Source of the DNA: Paramacrobiotus metropolitanus
Taxonomy: Eukaryota > Tardigrada > Eutardigrada > Parachela > Macrobiotidae
Length of the DNA: 64,000 nt
Reading direction: 5' to 3'
Assembly: GCF_019649055.1 (NCBI RefSeq)
Contig: NW_026570314.1
Coordinates: forward strand, 496,001-560,000
Shown here: positions 11,856-24,605 of the stretch, piece by piece
Layout of the letters: each line of letters begins with the position of its first letter
How positions within the stretch are numbered: the stretch's first letter is position 1
Made by a program: the position numbers and the translations under genes
The notes under the pieces: model-generated
Seen by the model: the letters and a program-made list of their open reading frames with translations, nothing else
The model's database searches: none
What the model was told of the DNA's origin: nothing

Positions 11856-13977
11856 GCGGCTGTGAAATGTGAATGCCGCTCCGATGCTGTCAGTGTGCAG
11901 TTTTGTGTGCTGACAGAGCGCGTGCACCATTTCAACGGAATAGCTCCATTTCTTTATGTCTGCACGAGTGCAGTTGGTTTGTCTCTAATCAGCAAATGTA
12001 TTTCCATATTTTCCAGTTTTCCGTTCATTTACGCTGTGCAGATAAAAATAATTTTCTTCTGGATGTACACTTTACGCAAGGTAATAATAAATTCTTGTAC
12101 AGCAGATACATTATGAGTGACTGGCTGACTGTTTAGGCGAGGGTAGATTCGCAAAGAGACCGGTGACCTCTCTCAGCCGCCGTTTTGCGGCAACGTAGAA
12201 GATCGGTTGGTGGTATAGAAAACACTTCATGGTTCGACTGGTTGAGTCCAACAAAGATACGGTTTAAACCACCGGTTAAACGCAGTTCTCTTATGCATGA
12301 CTCTCGCTTTTTATGTTTTTGTCTAAATCAATTAATACGTGACAGGGCATCCCCCGAAATATTGTGGACGGTGCCTTATGGGCACACATCAGTACTGGCA
12401 TTTGAGTCTCGAAGAAAACTAACTGAATTGACTGGCGGCAGCGGTAAGGAAGGGCTCCGTGACATTTAAAAGCAGAGCAATACTGCTTTTGGATTTTTCG
12501 TGCTCACACAGCAAAAAATGCATCACAAGCAGAGATGTGCGATAACTTTGATTTACTCTTGACAACGCGCATCAGACAGCAGAGGAAAGCAGAAAAGGAA
12601 GAGGACGACCAGTCGATTATTGACGGAATGACGGTTGAACATCGTTTGTTGTACGTATCAAGACAGAAACTGTGTTCCTGGTGTAAAATTCATTAAAGCT
12701 TCCGAAATGTGAACCTAAAATGTGAAGCTATGTTATGAAACATTATCCAAAGCAGCAGACTGTTTATAAAAGAACAAGAATTTAGAAATATCACACAACA
12801 GGACAGCAGCCGGGTTGTTGTTATACACCTCCACACTAATTGGTATATATAAGAACATACAACCGGATCAATTTACCACAAACGAAAAACCAACCAAAAG
12901 GAATTAGTACTAAATTAGTCAAACACACGACAATGGTACGCCATGGCCCATTTCCGAAAACACGAGGAACCTGAAACCATTTCAAAGACAATTTCATAAT
13001 CCTTTACGAGCATCCCTGACATCTAGACGCGCTCCGCATTCAGTCTAATCCGACAGGAAGGTCAGCAGTCATTTGGATTTGCAGTCTCAAGGAGAAGTCA
13101 GCAGGATTGATGTAGCCACTCTCCAGATCCAACAATTGCTGCAAAGACAAAATGATTACGTAAGCAAAACGTACCTTTTATGTGTTAAACTAATTTGCGA
13201 TGTCTTGATGTATGCGCAACGAATCGAAACTTCATTTGTATGTACAAGAAGCAAGGTAGAACTAAGCAAGGTAAAATCGTAGTTAGGAGAGTCTAAGAAA
13301 CATAAGATTGCAGAAAGAAACTAATATTATAAATCTAAGAACATTGACAAACAATAGAGCAGTTGATATCGCAGTTCATACGTACTGTCATGTTTTGCTT
13401 ACTTTTAACTTTAAAGTGTATGGTGCCATATGTTGTTCCCCGATCCCAGCACCACCCCCCCAAGCGGCATGCTGGATGAGTGACTGCTGATCGTAAGTCG
13501 CACGACTTGCCTTCTGACTTTTTTCGCTGCTCTGTATTGATGGAATAAATGGAATTTATTGAAATCTAAAATTGCCGAAGTGCCTATGCAGAATGCGTTG
13601 ACGATCCGTTCTTCCCCGTTGCGCCCGCCGCCCGGTACACTTGTGACTTGCTACACTGTTCCCTTTGTGTTTTTATGGAAATTTATTGATGTTTATTCTT
13701 CAGAAGGATAGGGGAAGTTTCTGCTGTGAAGAGTTTTTGTTTCTGTTAGTTTATTTGTCAGGAAATTCAGACACGTAGTGAGCAAAATATGTAAACTTAA
13801 ACGTAAAAGTAAGCCAAGTGAGAGAAAAACTGAATTGAACTTCGTGCTGTACGAGTAATACCCGCGTACCCAAGGATTTTCTCGCAGAAACAATCTCACC
13901 TGCATAGAGATGAATGAGTATCCCCAACTGCTTTTACACGTATCCATGTCGAACAAGTGGGACAACTCTGCAAAATT
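11856..13977. other. Intergenic, no gene recognised
   Basis: Only short open frames occur. A possible exon-like segment lies at 13073-13159 (LQIQQLLQRQNDY followed by GTAAGC), but no partner exon is found. The convergent BTB genes end on either side. Confidence 0.35.
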
Positions 13978-16425
13978 TTAGAGCACTGGTGAGAATGTTC
14001 TGTTGCAGTAACCATACGGATACCCAAACGGCGGCAAACGCGTACTTCTCTTAATTGGCGCAGTTTTCGCGTTCCATGGCAGTAAGCGCAGTTCTGCATT
14101 AACCTGACACGTCCAGGGAGTCGATTTCGGATAGCTCCTGCAACGCAGGTAGAAGCCCAGCGCCGGAAACGGGCCATCAATGTCCTTTGTAACGCTGATA
14201 CTCCTGCCAAACAAGGCATGTCAGTAATGGCAGCCTTCTAGCACTGTCTTTTCGTTTTGCGCCAGGGCGTGGCGTTTTACGCACCAAAGCAGCTTTCGGA
14301 CGGTGATAGGATCGCTGATCGTAGCCGAGTCATACAGTTTTCGCACATCCGGAACCGTGAAATTAATGGTACCTTCAGCGCGTCCATCTACAAAGGTCAC
14401 AGCCATACTTTTAAACATGAATGGAATTTTGAGGGAAATGCATGAACGCGCTAACTTTGACGGGGATCCGTAGGGAACGGCAGCTGCGGTTTAATGGTGG
14501 CGTGTTTGTAGCGGTAGATGTCCAGTACCTCCGATTGCAGCAACAAACCAGTCTAAGCAAGCCAAACCCGACATTACCCATTCATCTGCATAAAAATGCG
14601 AAATATACATTTAGTTGGGAAACAAATAGTTATGCGAACTACTATATTAGTCATTACCTTTTCGGGCCCATCCAGCAGCTGTGTATCCGTTAAAAGAGGA
14701 AAGCGAACGAGAAACAGTGTTTGCCCCAACATTTCGCGCCGATTTATGGAGGAAGCATCAATATTGTGTCGAGTGCAGTTTATTTCCGCCCACCTGCGAA
14801 GAAGAATCAATCACTAACCAGCAGAATTCATACAGCTCAAAATCTCACCGGTCGGAAATACATGATTAATTTAAGACTGTAAAAATGGTGATAAAACTGC
14901 CAAAATACCATGGCAAGATATCTTCGTTATTGGAGTTTTGGCTCCTATTTTATTAATGGAATTTTTTTTAGTAGGATAATAGTAAGAACAGTATTAACCT
15001 ACTTGTCAGCCGACGAGCAAATGGTCTCTTCGTTGGCTGTCAAAGTGTCCCGCCGGAGAATGGACCGCAGTGCCTCTAAGCCGATGGCACAAAACTGATC
15101 CGACTGCCAAACAATCAACGCCGACTCATCAACAAGGCATAGACACTTCTCGAGGATGGTGGGCGGAGCATTCGCATACCGAACCGCCTTAAAACAATAA
15201 CATTCCGGTCAGTATGTGGATTAGCGCCTTCTGCTGCATAATGGCCACCCACTCTGTCCAGAATATGCAGGCAGTTGTTGGTGTTGAGCATGTCCAGGAT
15301 GAAGTCGGTGCACATGACAACCAGCAACGGCAGCTCGTACTTGTCAGCGCAGATTAGCGTGTCGAAGACGTTGTCCGGGGTGAAACCCGCCACCGTGTCG
15401 GTGTACATGAACCTGTATAGTTCATCCAGTTGTTACTCACAAGTTGGATATTCCCTGCAGAAAGTTGTAATGCAATACCGTGAAGACAGACATACCGCAG
15501 CATATTCGCGAAGGCTTCCGGATAAATGTCGGGAATGTCAATAGGAGCTGTGCAGGTTTGGGGAAGACTTCCGTAGAACATCCTATGGAACACTGCGCTA
15601 CGGACGCCCATAATGAACCTGGATAACAAAATCACGAACTGCAAGGAAGCCAGACTTATCTGCCATTATTACCACTTTATCAAGCGTAGACTCAGGCATA
15701 CTATTTCAACTGCCGTTGCAAGCACGTAAACTATGCATATGACCTCCTAATGCATATGATCGATTCTTTTCGGTTGTTCTAATTTTCCCGTAGAAACCGC
15801 TTGTGTATTCAGCTACATTTATATTTTACAAAAAAATTGCCAACGTGAAAATTTCAAATAAGAAGATCCAGAGACTTCCGACACTCAGAGCAGTTATAGC
15901 CGCCCACGGTGGCAGCGCAATCTGGTTTTGTTTTACTGTGCGAGTTTAGAGAAGGAACATTCCGCAATATTGAATATTCCGATCCGAAGAACTGGGAAGA
16001 AATTATAAGGAATCATATATTTTTTGAAAATTTAAGTTGTAAATTGTGCGGGTAAGTGGTAACTGCTCTGACCATGAGTCTAGACTGAATAAAAGTAAGC
16101 AACCCATCTGCCTTCACATCCAACGGCAAATGCTTATACTTATTATAATTTTTAAACAAACATCGACCGTAGAAAAGTGTTAGCGTTATGGATCAGGAAT
16201 TATTACGGATGTTTCAACATGGAACAGCAAATCGCAGTCGCAGCAATGGAAAGCGAGCGCTCACCTGTGTGCAGGAAAAATTTTTGCGGCGCCATGCTCG
16301 TGTCCCACTGCGAACTGCACATCACTCATGTCATCACACAGCAAAAACTGTTTCACACAGTCCGCAAGCTTCTCCACCGCGGCGCGCCTTTCCGCGTCCG
16401 AGTGTCGTATGGAATTCTGAGACAT
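13978..16425 (-). CDS. BTB-BACK protein with C-terminal MATH-like region
   Basis: Minus-strand relative of the neighbouring genes with conserved intron positions. Exons are 16425-16265 (MSQNSIRHSD...MSDVQFAVGHEHG), 15618-15496 (VFHRMFYGSLPQTC), 15412-15253 (FMYTDTVAGFTPDNVFDTL, ADKYELPLLVVMC), 15187-15003, 14793-14658 (WAEINCTRHNIDASS) and a last exon from 14552. Splice phases agree through exon 5. The last exon starts like the others (VLDIYRYKHATIKPQLPF) but, after a frame break near 14450, continues as a MATH/TRAF-like segment (EGTINFTVPDVRKLY, then GFYLRCRSYPKSTPWTCQ, AELRLLPW) ending at 13978. A second break lies near 14200. It thus pairs BTB-BACK with MATH, where the plus-strand copies have an SH3/Tudor-like domain. 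Confidence 0.72.
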
Positions 16426-16886
16426 GATTAGCAGCTACATCCACAGAATTCCAAAACCAGAAAAATAATCTTAGAAAACATCGAAAATGCCATGCGATAA
16501 ATTGGATAAGAGCGCTTTCAAAAGCTTTCAAAAATTTAAAATGGTGTTTTGGTTTTTCAACTCAAACTGCGTTTGACGAAGCAAGCATGGCCAACCGCCG
16601 CTCGGAGGCGGACGGATATCACCACCGCGCCATCTGTTGACGGCGGTTATGAGTTATGAGAAACATATTTTTAGCGTTTTATGCACTGCTTCTGGGAATC
16701 CCTGCGACTCGCCTAGATTATTGATTTTTCCCAAGATGCCTGCCACTTATCACCTGTACTGTGGACGTCAGCTCTTCATCTCTCCCACCTTCCATTTGCA
16801 CGTGCACTGAGCTGGCAGTCCCTGCTGATCAGTGCAGTTCGCCGTTGAAATCAGTATCTCCTTCCATCTGTTACAGTTCTTCTATC

Positions 16887-19800
16887 ATGTCCCTTATCTT
16901 GGCATCCTCCTCCACCCAGGATCGTAAAGGATCCGATGTTCTGGACTGTATGAAACAGGCGTTGGCCAGCGGTGATCTGAGTGATGTACAGTTCGCTGTG
17001 GGACGATATTATGGATATGTCAAGATCTTTTACGCGCATAAGTACGCACAACGTTATACTGCTGCAATTTGGTTATCAACATTAATGGAAAATCTTTATG
17101 TTGGCCCGTTTTTTTGTAGGACCATCTTGGCTATGCGTAACGAAGTATTCCGTCGGATGTTCTTCGGAAGTCTACCGGAAAAATGCAAGGATGCCATCGA
17201 TATTCCGGATATTCTACCGGAAGCTTTCAACAACATGCTCAAGTAAATATGCTAAATACGTACACATCAGTAGTCTGCGCTGCGATGTTTTAACACTAAT
17301 TGAAAATTCTTCAAAATCACATGTTCAGACACTCAAGCTTATAAAGCATAAATCCGTAAAAATTAAGTTCACCACTACTCTAGTAACAATTTTAAAAAAA
17401 TTGCTTAACCTTGAACTGCGAAGCGTTGATTTATTATTTTTAAATCCGATGATACAAAGTAATGTAACATCCACAAAAGGAACATGACAATACGAATTTA
17501 ACAAACAGCGGAAACAGGCGGCCGAATTACAGAGAACATTTGATCTAAATTAGCCGTGGCTGGTGCCGTTCCCAGGATGGATGCCGCGTTTCCCCGTTGG
17601 ACTTCGATGCTGAACCTCTGGCGCAGATATTCCGTTGCACGTACCTCGCCTGTTTCCTGACGAATCATCTTGCCCACTTCAGTGATTAGCTGGGATGCTC
17701 CCGGTCCGAGTGGTCCCAATGTCCTCAACGCCCACCGCACGGAACAGGTAGTCCTGCGTGATGTTCTGGTACTTCCCAATTTTCTTCCGTTCGGCCTGAG
17801 CCGCTGCTGCGCCGGCTTGCGTGGATGTTGCTGCGATATGTGATAAGGCCATCGTGCACACACATGTCACATCCCATGTTAACATCTTGCCTCGTTCCCA
17901 TGGCACTAAGGTGACTCCGTCTGGGCGTTTGCCGTTGGTTCGCGATATACCCAAAGGCTCGAGTTCAGTCTCAATGGTGGCTGAGGCGAAGGCTCGTTTG
18001 AGCGTGGCGTTTAAGCTGCTGTGTCGTGACTTCCGGCCCCGACTTTTCTTACAGCTCAAGCCGTGGTAGCCTCGTGCGTCCACCCATTCACTGCAAATGC
18101 ATTGGTGCGGAGTAACGATCGGTGTTCCAAGACGCAGGCCAACAGCGATTCTTAATGCAGAGTCGTTTAGGAGATTTCCCAGTGATGCAGCTGGAAGTGC
18201 ATCCAGCCATGCTCCGTTGTCCTTGGTGCTAACACCCAGAAGCCGTGCTTGGCTAGAAATGTCGGACTGGGCCATTTCAGAAAGCATTTTCACGGAAGTT
18301 TGGATGACTGGTTCATCCCACATTTTCTGAAATTTTCGGGCTTCCACAGCTGGAAGATCAGCTTCCGTTACACGCTGCCACTCAGCTTCGGCGGTGCCGC
18401 AGTACACTTCCGGGTCAAAGTCGGTTATTTCGGTTGCCAGTCGGGTCACGTTGATTAAATCAATTAAAGAGCGTTGATTAAAGATTAAATAGCGTTGATT
18501 AAACAACTGAACTGCAAAGTCTAGAAGCTGGCGCAGGGAATTTGGGTAATGGATACCAAGATAGTACGTTACATACATATTTTGTTTTTATTGGGGCACT
18601 GTACACGTAATTAATAATTATAGCGATTTAATATTCTAATATTGTAGTAAATCGTTTCAGGTAATATATGCACAGAGGTATTTTAAGGTCTCTGTAGGTA
18701 TTTTAACGCTGAGTTAATGCCATTTAAGTTGGCTTGAAATTCAATAAACAAATGCACGCAATATTGAAAATTAATCAAGCTGTGTTAATTGTACAGTCTA
18801 GTGTATACTGGCGCTGTGGAGGATCTCTCAGATGACAACGTCTTTCCCACCATTAACTGCGCGGATAAATACGATTTCCCGTTATTGACGGAGATGTGCT
18901 CGGAATTCATTATGAGCCAGCTGAATGCCGATAACTTTCTCATGAATCTGGAGGATGTACGTGTTCCTTGGTTTACAATAAGGATGGCCGCTCATTAGGC
19001 TCATTAAAGCGCACACCATTACCAGTCCGTGGAATGTGCTGTACGCGTGGCTTTTCTTTGCTACAGGCGATTCACTGGGGCGCGAAGGGCATCGCGGAGA
19101 AATGCCTGGAGCTGCTGGATGTGTCCAGTGACGACTGTGAGACCATCTTCCGCTCCGAGCGGTTCGCCAGCGTCGGCCAGATGACGCTGCGCAAGATCCT
19201 GCAGCGGGATACGTTGTCAGTGGACGAGAATCTCGTCTATTCTGCCGCAGAAAGGTGCGTACAGTGGATTTAAACAATATATTTATAATAATTATTAAAT
19301 TCGGCGGCACTAATAAATACGTTTTACGAATAAAATATATATTTTACGTATATTTATAGTAATAAAATAAATCTGGTTGCATTTATCAATAGTACAATAA
19401 CAGTTGAATAACCTAGAGTACTCTTATACAAGAGTATGACTATGTACTACGTGTACAAGGTACGGATGATTAAATCCATGTAGGAGTCTTTGAGTACATA
19501 AAAATCTGACTGCATATAGAAATTTATTGTACGAACAAAAATTGATATACAGATCAGTGAATTTTCTTAACAGTACTTCTGTAGACGTTAACATGTCTGC
19601 AACATGGCGTAAAGTAATGCAGAAGAAATCTTTTACTGCGCGATATTTTGTTTTAGCAAGTAATGGGTATAAAATCATGCGATTATTGTTTTCATGTACG
19701 CGAGTCAATTTTGCATTAATTATAACGTGCGTATCGGTCGTGCCATAGGAAAACGACGATGTCTTAATCAATCGATCGATACCAAGGCATTAAGTAGGCT

Positions 19801-21570
19801 TTTGGTTTTGTGTGCTTTTATGGGTTAATTTCTGTACGTTGGGAAATTGTAGATGGGCTGTCGAGTCCTGCAAGCGGAACAATGTACCTGCATCTCCGGT
19901 TAACCGGCGCCGGATGCTCGGCGCCGCGTTATTCCTCATACGATTTCCCTTACTCAGCGAGGCTGAATTGGCGGATGGCCCTGTGAAGGTAAGCATTTGC
20001 ATTGAGTACCTACCAAAACATTTGCCTACCAAAATTACATTTGCCTACCAAAACATTTGCCTACTTACATTTGCCTACCAAAATTAATGTTTCAAAGCGA
20101 CGCATAAAAAATATCTCGTGGTGATTTGATGATATTTCCTTATGTGTTTCCATTGTTACCCCTCGAATAATATAGGACCATTCGCAAAAATTTTAATGTT
20201 TCTATATTTAGAAATTTTATAATGTACGTATTTTTCATTTGTTTATTTCAATTTTCTGATACACGTTTCATGGATAAGTTATAATTAGCAATTAACGCGG
20301 AAGGTCAGAGCGTAAAGGGTATTTGTTCTACGTTTATTAAGCTTATACTGCAGTTTCATAATATTGTCTTATTTTCTTTGTATACCGCTGTTAAATTACT
20401 TTTTGTATTTATAAATTCAAAAATCTGGAGGTGCATTGGCTGGCGGGGTAGTGGAAGTAGCCATTTTGATTGTAGTTTATGATTGTGAATATGAGATACT
20501 CTAGGTACCTTTGTTTTATCCAAAAATCGTTAATTAATTAAGCATCTTTTAACAATGTGCTGGCCCTCCTGTTGAGTACTGTATATTACGTTAAGCAAAG
20601 CAAGCAGTTTTTTTTCTTGCATCTCTAAAGCACTTACCATTAGATTTGTCCATGGCTGAAATAAGTTTTAAAAACTTATTTATTGTACTGGGAAACTTTT
20701 GTTTTTACGTTAACGTATTGTGATTTTTCCTGGTGTGCATGATTCCACTATGACATGTATGCCCTTTACTGAGTTTGTGTGGCTGTTTTATATCCGCTGA
20801 TTTTATTTTAATTTGTACCCGCGTTTTATATATGCAAGTACAGATATCTACGTACAAGACGTGTTAAATTATTAAGGAAAACAAAAAATTCGAAGAATAA
20901 GCGCATCATTATGCACGTACACGTGTACATGTTCTTGATAATGAGTAATTTTATTTTATTTTTAATATTTGTACGATTCTTTTTAGTCAGAGTGAACAGC
21001 TTTTCCAGTGATGTAGCAGCTTTTCACTTTTTTTATAAATTTTTATTATTTTTACAGAGCGGATTACTGCTGTCGACGGAACTGCACGAAATCCTCATGC
21101 ACAAACACGGCACCGCCCAGCCCTGCCTCCCCTTCTCCTCCGAACCCCGCCAACCGCGGGCCTTCCGCATCGGGCAAGTGGAGTTCAAGCGCAACGAAGA
21201 GGTCTTCGCCGTCCTGGTCCGCGGCAGCAGCTTCTGGTTCCCGGCGCAAGTCATCGGGCGCAACCAATCACAGGTGCTCGTCTCCATGTGCGTGTCGCCG
21301 CGGCAGCGCGAACGCGTGGCCATGAGCCTGGAAAAGGTTATCCCGGCGGCGGACGTGTTGACGCGGGGGCGCAGCATCGTCACCGACTACGGGATTAAGG
21401 CCGTGTACATGGCCCCGCGGGACAACCTGCACATCCTCAGTGATGAGGGCCATGAATGGGCCGTGCCCTTTAAGGATATCCGTCTGTTCACCGATGACGT
21501 GCAGGCCTGGAAGGAGGCCAAGAAGCGCATTGCGGGGCAGAGACCGAGTGTCCGCCGGGCTAATCCATGA
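16887..21570 (+). CDS. BTB-BACK protein with divergent C-terminal SH3/Tudor-like domain
   Basis: Exons 16887-17041, 17120-17242, 18797-18956, 19067-19254, 19853-19988 and 21058-21570 total 1275 nt, 424 residues, all phases consistent. BTB: DLSDVQFAVGRYYG, VFRRMFFGSLPEKC, NCADKYDFPLLTEMC. BACK: exon 4 (HWGAKGIAEKCLELL) and exon 5 (WAVESCKRNNVPASPVNRR). The last exon has SFWFPAQVIGRNQSQVLVSM and AVPFKDIRLFTDDVQAW, the same barrel-like unit as the genes to the left, but GC-rich and diverged and without the KRSR tail. Intron 2 (1.55 kb) contains a retroelement relic and intron 5 (1.07 kb) a short minisatellite. A cullin-3 adaptor role is inferred from the family. Confidence 0.87.
17498..18578 (-). 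pseudogene. Retroelement C-terminal fragment with PD-(D/E)XK-like motif
   Basis: Antisense inside intron 2 of the 16887 gene. A 299-codon frame (18578-17679) continues in another frame (to 17498) after one shift near 17740. The motifs (CICSEWVDARGYHGLSC, then GKRPDGVTLVPW and LTWDVTC) match a region that follows the reverse transcriptase in a widespread invertebrate retroelement group. The 'PDG...WD' spacing looks like a PD-(D/E)XK nuclease core. The continuation RATEYLRQRFSIEVQRGNA is its usual C-terminus. No RT domain or terminal repeats are present, so it is a 5'-truncated relic. Confidence 0.7.
20006..20085 (+). repeat. Short minisatellite in an intron
   Basis: Four to five imperfect copies of 'catttgcctaccaaaa' start just after the exon-5 donor of the 16887 gene. 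Confidence 0.7.
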
Positions 21571-23190
21571 ATCAGAATGCTCGCTCGCTGTTTGATGAAG
21601 GTGTGGCGGACAAAGATTTAATCCTCATTCCTCCGTGCAGATCTCGCTTTACATTATGGATATCGATTACCACGTGGCTTTGCTTCAGTTCGGCGATCTC
21701 TCCCCAGAGTATACTGATGTCTTTGCACAAAAATTTGCTTTCGCTTAATAGAGCTACCATTAATGGAGTTTTGGCAAAGGAAAATGTAATTGCAGGTGCA
21801 ATTGTCCATATCGGCAATTTCCGGTGGTTTCTGCGTTGTTTTTTTGCGTTTTTTGTCTGGCATACCTGTATGTGTAACGGTCATAATAATCGCTTTCAGT
21901 TTTTGCGCTCTTGTTATTTATTAGAGTTTTTGATTGTTTGATGAGACTGCAACTCTAGTTTGTAAATGAACCAAGCATCAGTTATTTTAAACAACGTTGA
22001 ATTATTAATGGTGGCATGTTTGCCGTTTTTTGTAATGAGCGGAAGAAAATCTTCAGTTTAACATTAAACCTAAAAATAATGTATGCGTATGTAGAGAGCA
22101 ATGTTCGTACATACAAATTCGGCGGCTGAGATGAAACAAGGTGCAAAAATAATTTTCGAATGAAAAAAATAGCCGCTTTAACAGGATTATATCTTATGTT
22201 ATTATCTGCTTATGTATAACACGTACACACAAGGATTTCGTAAGGATATTAGCATTTCAATAGTTCCTTGCGTATCGAGAGCGTGCAGCACTATGTGGAG
22301 AGGTTATGACAAGCGATCTCGTTGCGAATTCGCAAACGGGATCGCTTATCGCGTGGACATTGTGGACCCGACCTTGTACGAACGCTGCGGCCAAACAGCT
22401 GAGTATCTACAGCACGCCACGTTTATAATCATGAGTTATTGTGATTACCGCCATACAACGCGGTAATGCCGCCATTATCCTTGGTGTAAGTAAACGCATT
22501 TGCACTACTCGTACGTTACCTAGTAGTTATTATCTGTTTTCGATTTTTTAAAAGCTTAAGTCTTGTGCCTTTATGGCGTCTGACAATTGTACTCGTATCA
22601 GTACTGCTATATTTTGTTTGGACCAATGAAAATAATTTTCGTTTAGACAATTTAATTCTTTATTATATTTACTGAACTTCATGCATAACATGTGTGGAAC
22701 AAGTGGTCTCTGAATCGTAAACTGTTTACCATAAACAAAAACGTTTACCATAAACCTCTGTTTACCATAAACAAAAATGTGACTAAGAACCGTGCTCAAA
22801 TTCTAACTACAGAATTCTGTACATGGCGTACTCGCCGAGCTTTGCCGATTCGAAGTTCAAGGTGAATGTTTGGTGTTTGCCCCTTCAAACGTGTTCTCGT
22901 TTGTCACAACATTTTACCATTTTCAACCTTCCACGAGTGCAGAGGGTCCTAGCAACCGGAGCTCATACGAATCGCTTTAAATTTCCTGAATAAAAATTCT
23001 CCATTCTCTGGCGTTCCAAGACTTTACTTCTTTTTATAAGTACCAGCAAATGGACGATAAAATACCACAGCGATCGAAATATCTTGTGGCGGGAGATTGG
23101 CATGGCTTCGAAACTATTTTCACTTACTGGTATTTTGTTAGCAATTACGGGGAATGAAACCAAGCCGACCGATCACAAAAATTAATTCCT
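21571..23190. other. Intergenic, no gene recognised
   Basis: AT-rich with short open frames only. A near-palindrome lies at about 22311-22349 (aagcgatc...ttgcgaattcgcaa...gatcgctt). The segment around 21800-21850 (caatttccggtg) loosely resembles 44990-45020, which may mark a dispersed repeat. Confidence 0.35.
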
Positions 23191-23605
23191 TTATTTTCCC
23201 AATACGGTGCGGTTGTCAAGAAATGGAACCGATCGTGCTTTCGAGTCGACGTACATGAATCGGAAATGGTTAGATTCAGTACCGTTATGATATGAATATA
23301 AGATTGTTTCAGTAATCATTTTGCACTTCGAGAAATACTCGTATATATCGTGCTCAGTAAGATTTCCGTCTATGTGTCTATGCGGCATATCTACAAAGAC
23401 GGGAATCTTGTCGGTTGAGAATGTACTAGGCACCAGCAACACCTTGCTCTGAGGACACGAATGCATGCTATCTGAGTATCTGTACACGATCACATTATTC
23501 ACATGATCACATCCATAGTTATCAGGTAAATCTAACCTAAAATGTTTGGAATATGGTTGCATGTTTTTGTCCAGAAGAACAATTACACCAGAACCGGACA
23601 CTGGG
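23191..23605 (-). CDS. Hypothetical protein, terminal exon
   Basis: An open frame of about 137 codons (starts near SGSGVIVLLDKNMQPYSKHF, ends DNRTVLGK and stop) preceded by a plausible acceptor (CTAACAG) near 23605. It is unusually rich in varied residues for chance sequence and has no overlapping alternative. The family is not recognised and upstream exons were not found, so it may be a partial or relic gene. Confidence 0.4.
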
Positions 23606-24605
23606 TTTTCTGTTAGTGATTACTAAAATTATTCTCCCAGAGATATCATTAATTTAAGTTATATACGTCTGCGTAATCGCCAACAAGAATTTTTTTATTC
23701 TACAGACTCTTCGTCTTGTTATTAATTTACCACGTTATAAAAAATGTGTTGTAATGTATCATGAACCATGTATCGTCATGAAGAATGTTGTATTGTTTAA
23801 AGAATGTAGAAAATTGAATGAATGTAGTGCAATTTGCATATTTTCTTGTTTTCTTACATGTCCTCACACGTTTTGGTTCTATTCTTGATTTCCCGTCCTA
23901 GCTTAAAAAAGGCGATCCTCATAGCAAAGGCCGGATAACAAACAAGTTAAGTATTACTAATGTTTCGAGTACATCAGTGTAGTACTAATATTATATTATG
24001 TTTCGAGTACATCAGTACTTTTCAAATCGGTGGCTTTCGACCTTTCCTATATATTCGCTTTAAACATAGGCCAGACGCTACGTGCGTGCGCAAGAAATTC
24101 AGAAATTGAAACAGCTCAGGCTATATCAATAATGGGGCTAAAGTCGAAAAACCGCAAACAATTTAAGTTGAAAAAAGCCTTGATATGATTGAAACGGAAA
24201 CATATTGATTGATCCAGTGCAGGCGGTTATTGTGCTTAGTGAGCTGTCAAGCGACTCGTTATTACAGGCTTTTACAGCAGCAGCGTCTATCTGGGCAACA
24301 AGGGCTGCCCTTGTGCATTAGGAGAGTAAAAAAAGTGAATTCATGAGTATAATCTGTATAATTCATGAGTATAATCGCTCAGCTTATCACATTGGTAGCT
24401 CATTCCACTGCATGACTAATATGCCCGTGCACATTAACGACAAGCTGTAACTTTTAAAGTCACTTCTGCGCTCGCATGCAGTACTTTATAGTGCGCTTGC
24501 GACAGATGTGGCTATGAGCGCTTCGAAAAGTATTGATAGAAGTATAGTAGAAATTTCCTGGATGATCAGTGCATCCCGTAACGCATCCTGCATATCCCAA
24601 GGGTC
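23606..24605. other. Intergenic, no gene recognised
   Basis: Contains only small direct duplications: 'atgtttcgagtacatcagt' at about 23959 and 23999, and 'aattcatgagtataat' at about 24340 and 24361. Confidence 0.4.

Noticed and set aside
13073-13159. Small exon ending LQRQNDY before GTAAGC
   Set aside because: No acceptor-matched partner exon and no family match; left as a note only.
20006-20085. CRISPR-like short repeats
   Set aside because: Adjacent imperfect repeats without spacers in a eukaryotic intron; a minisatellite.
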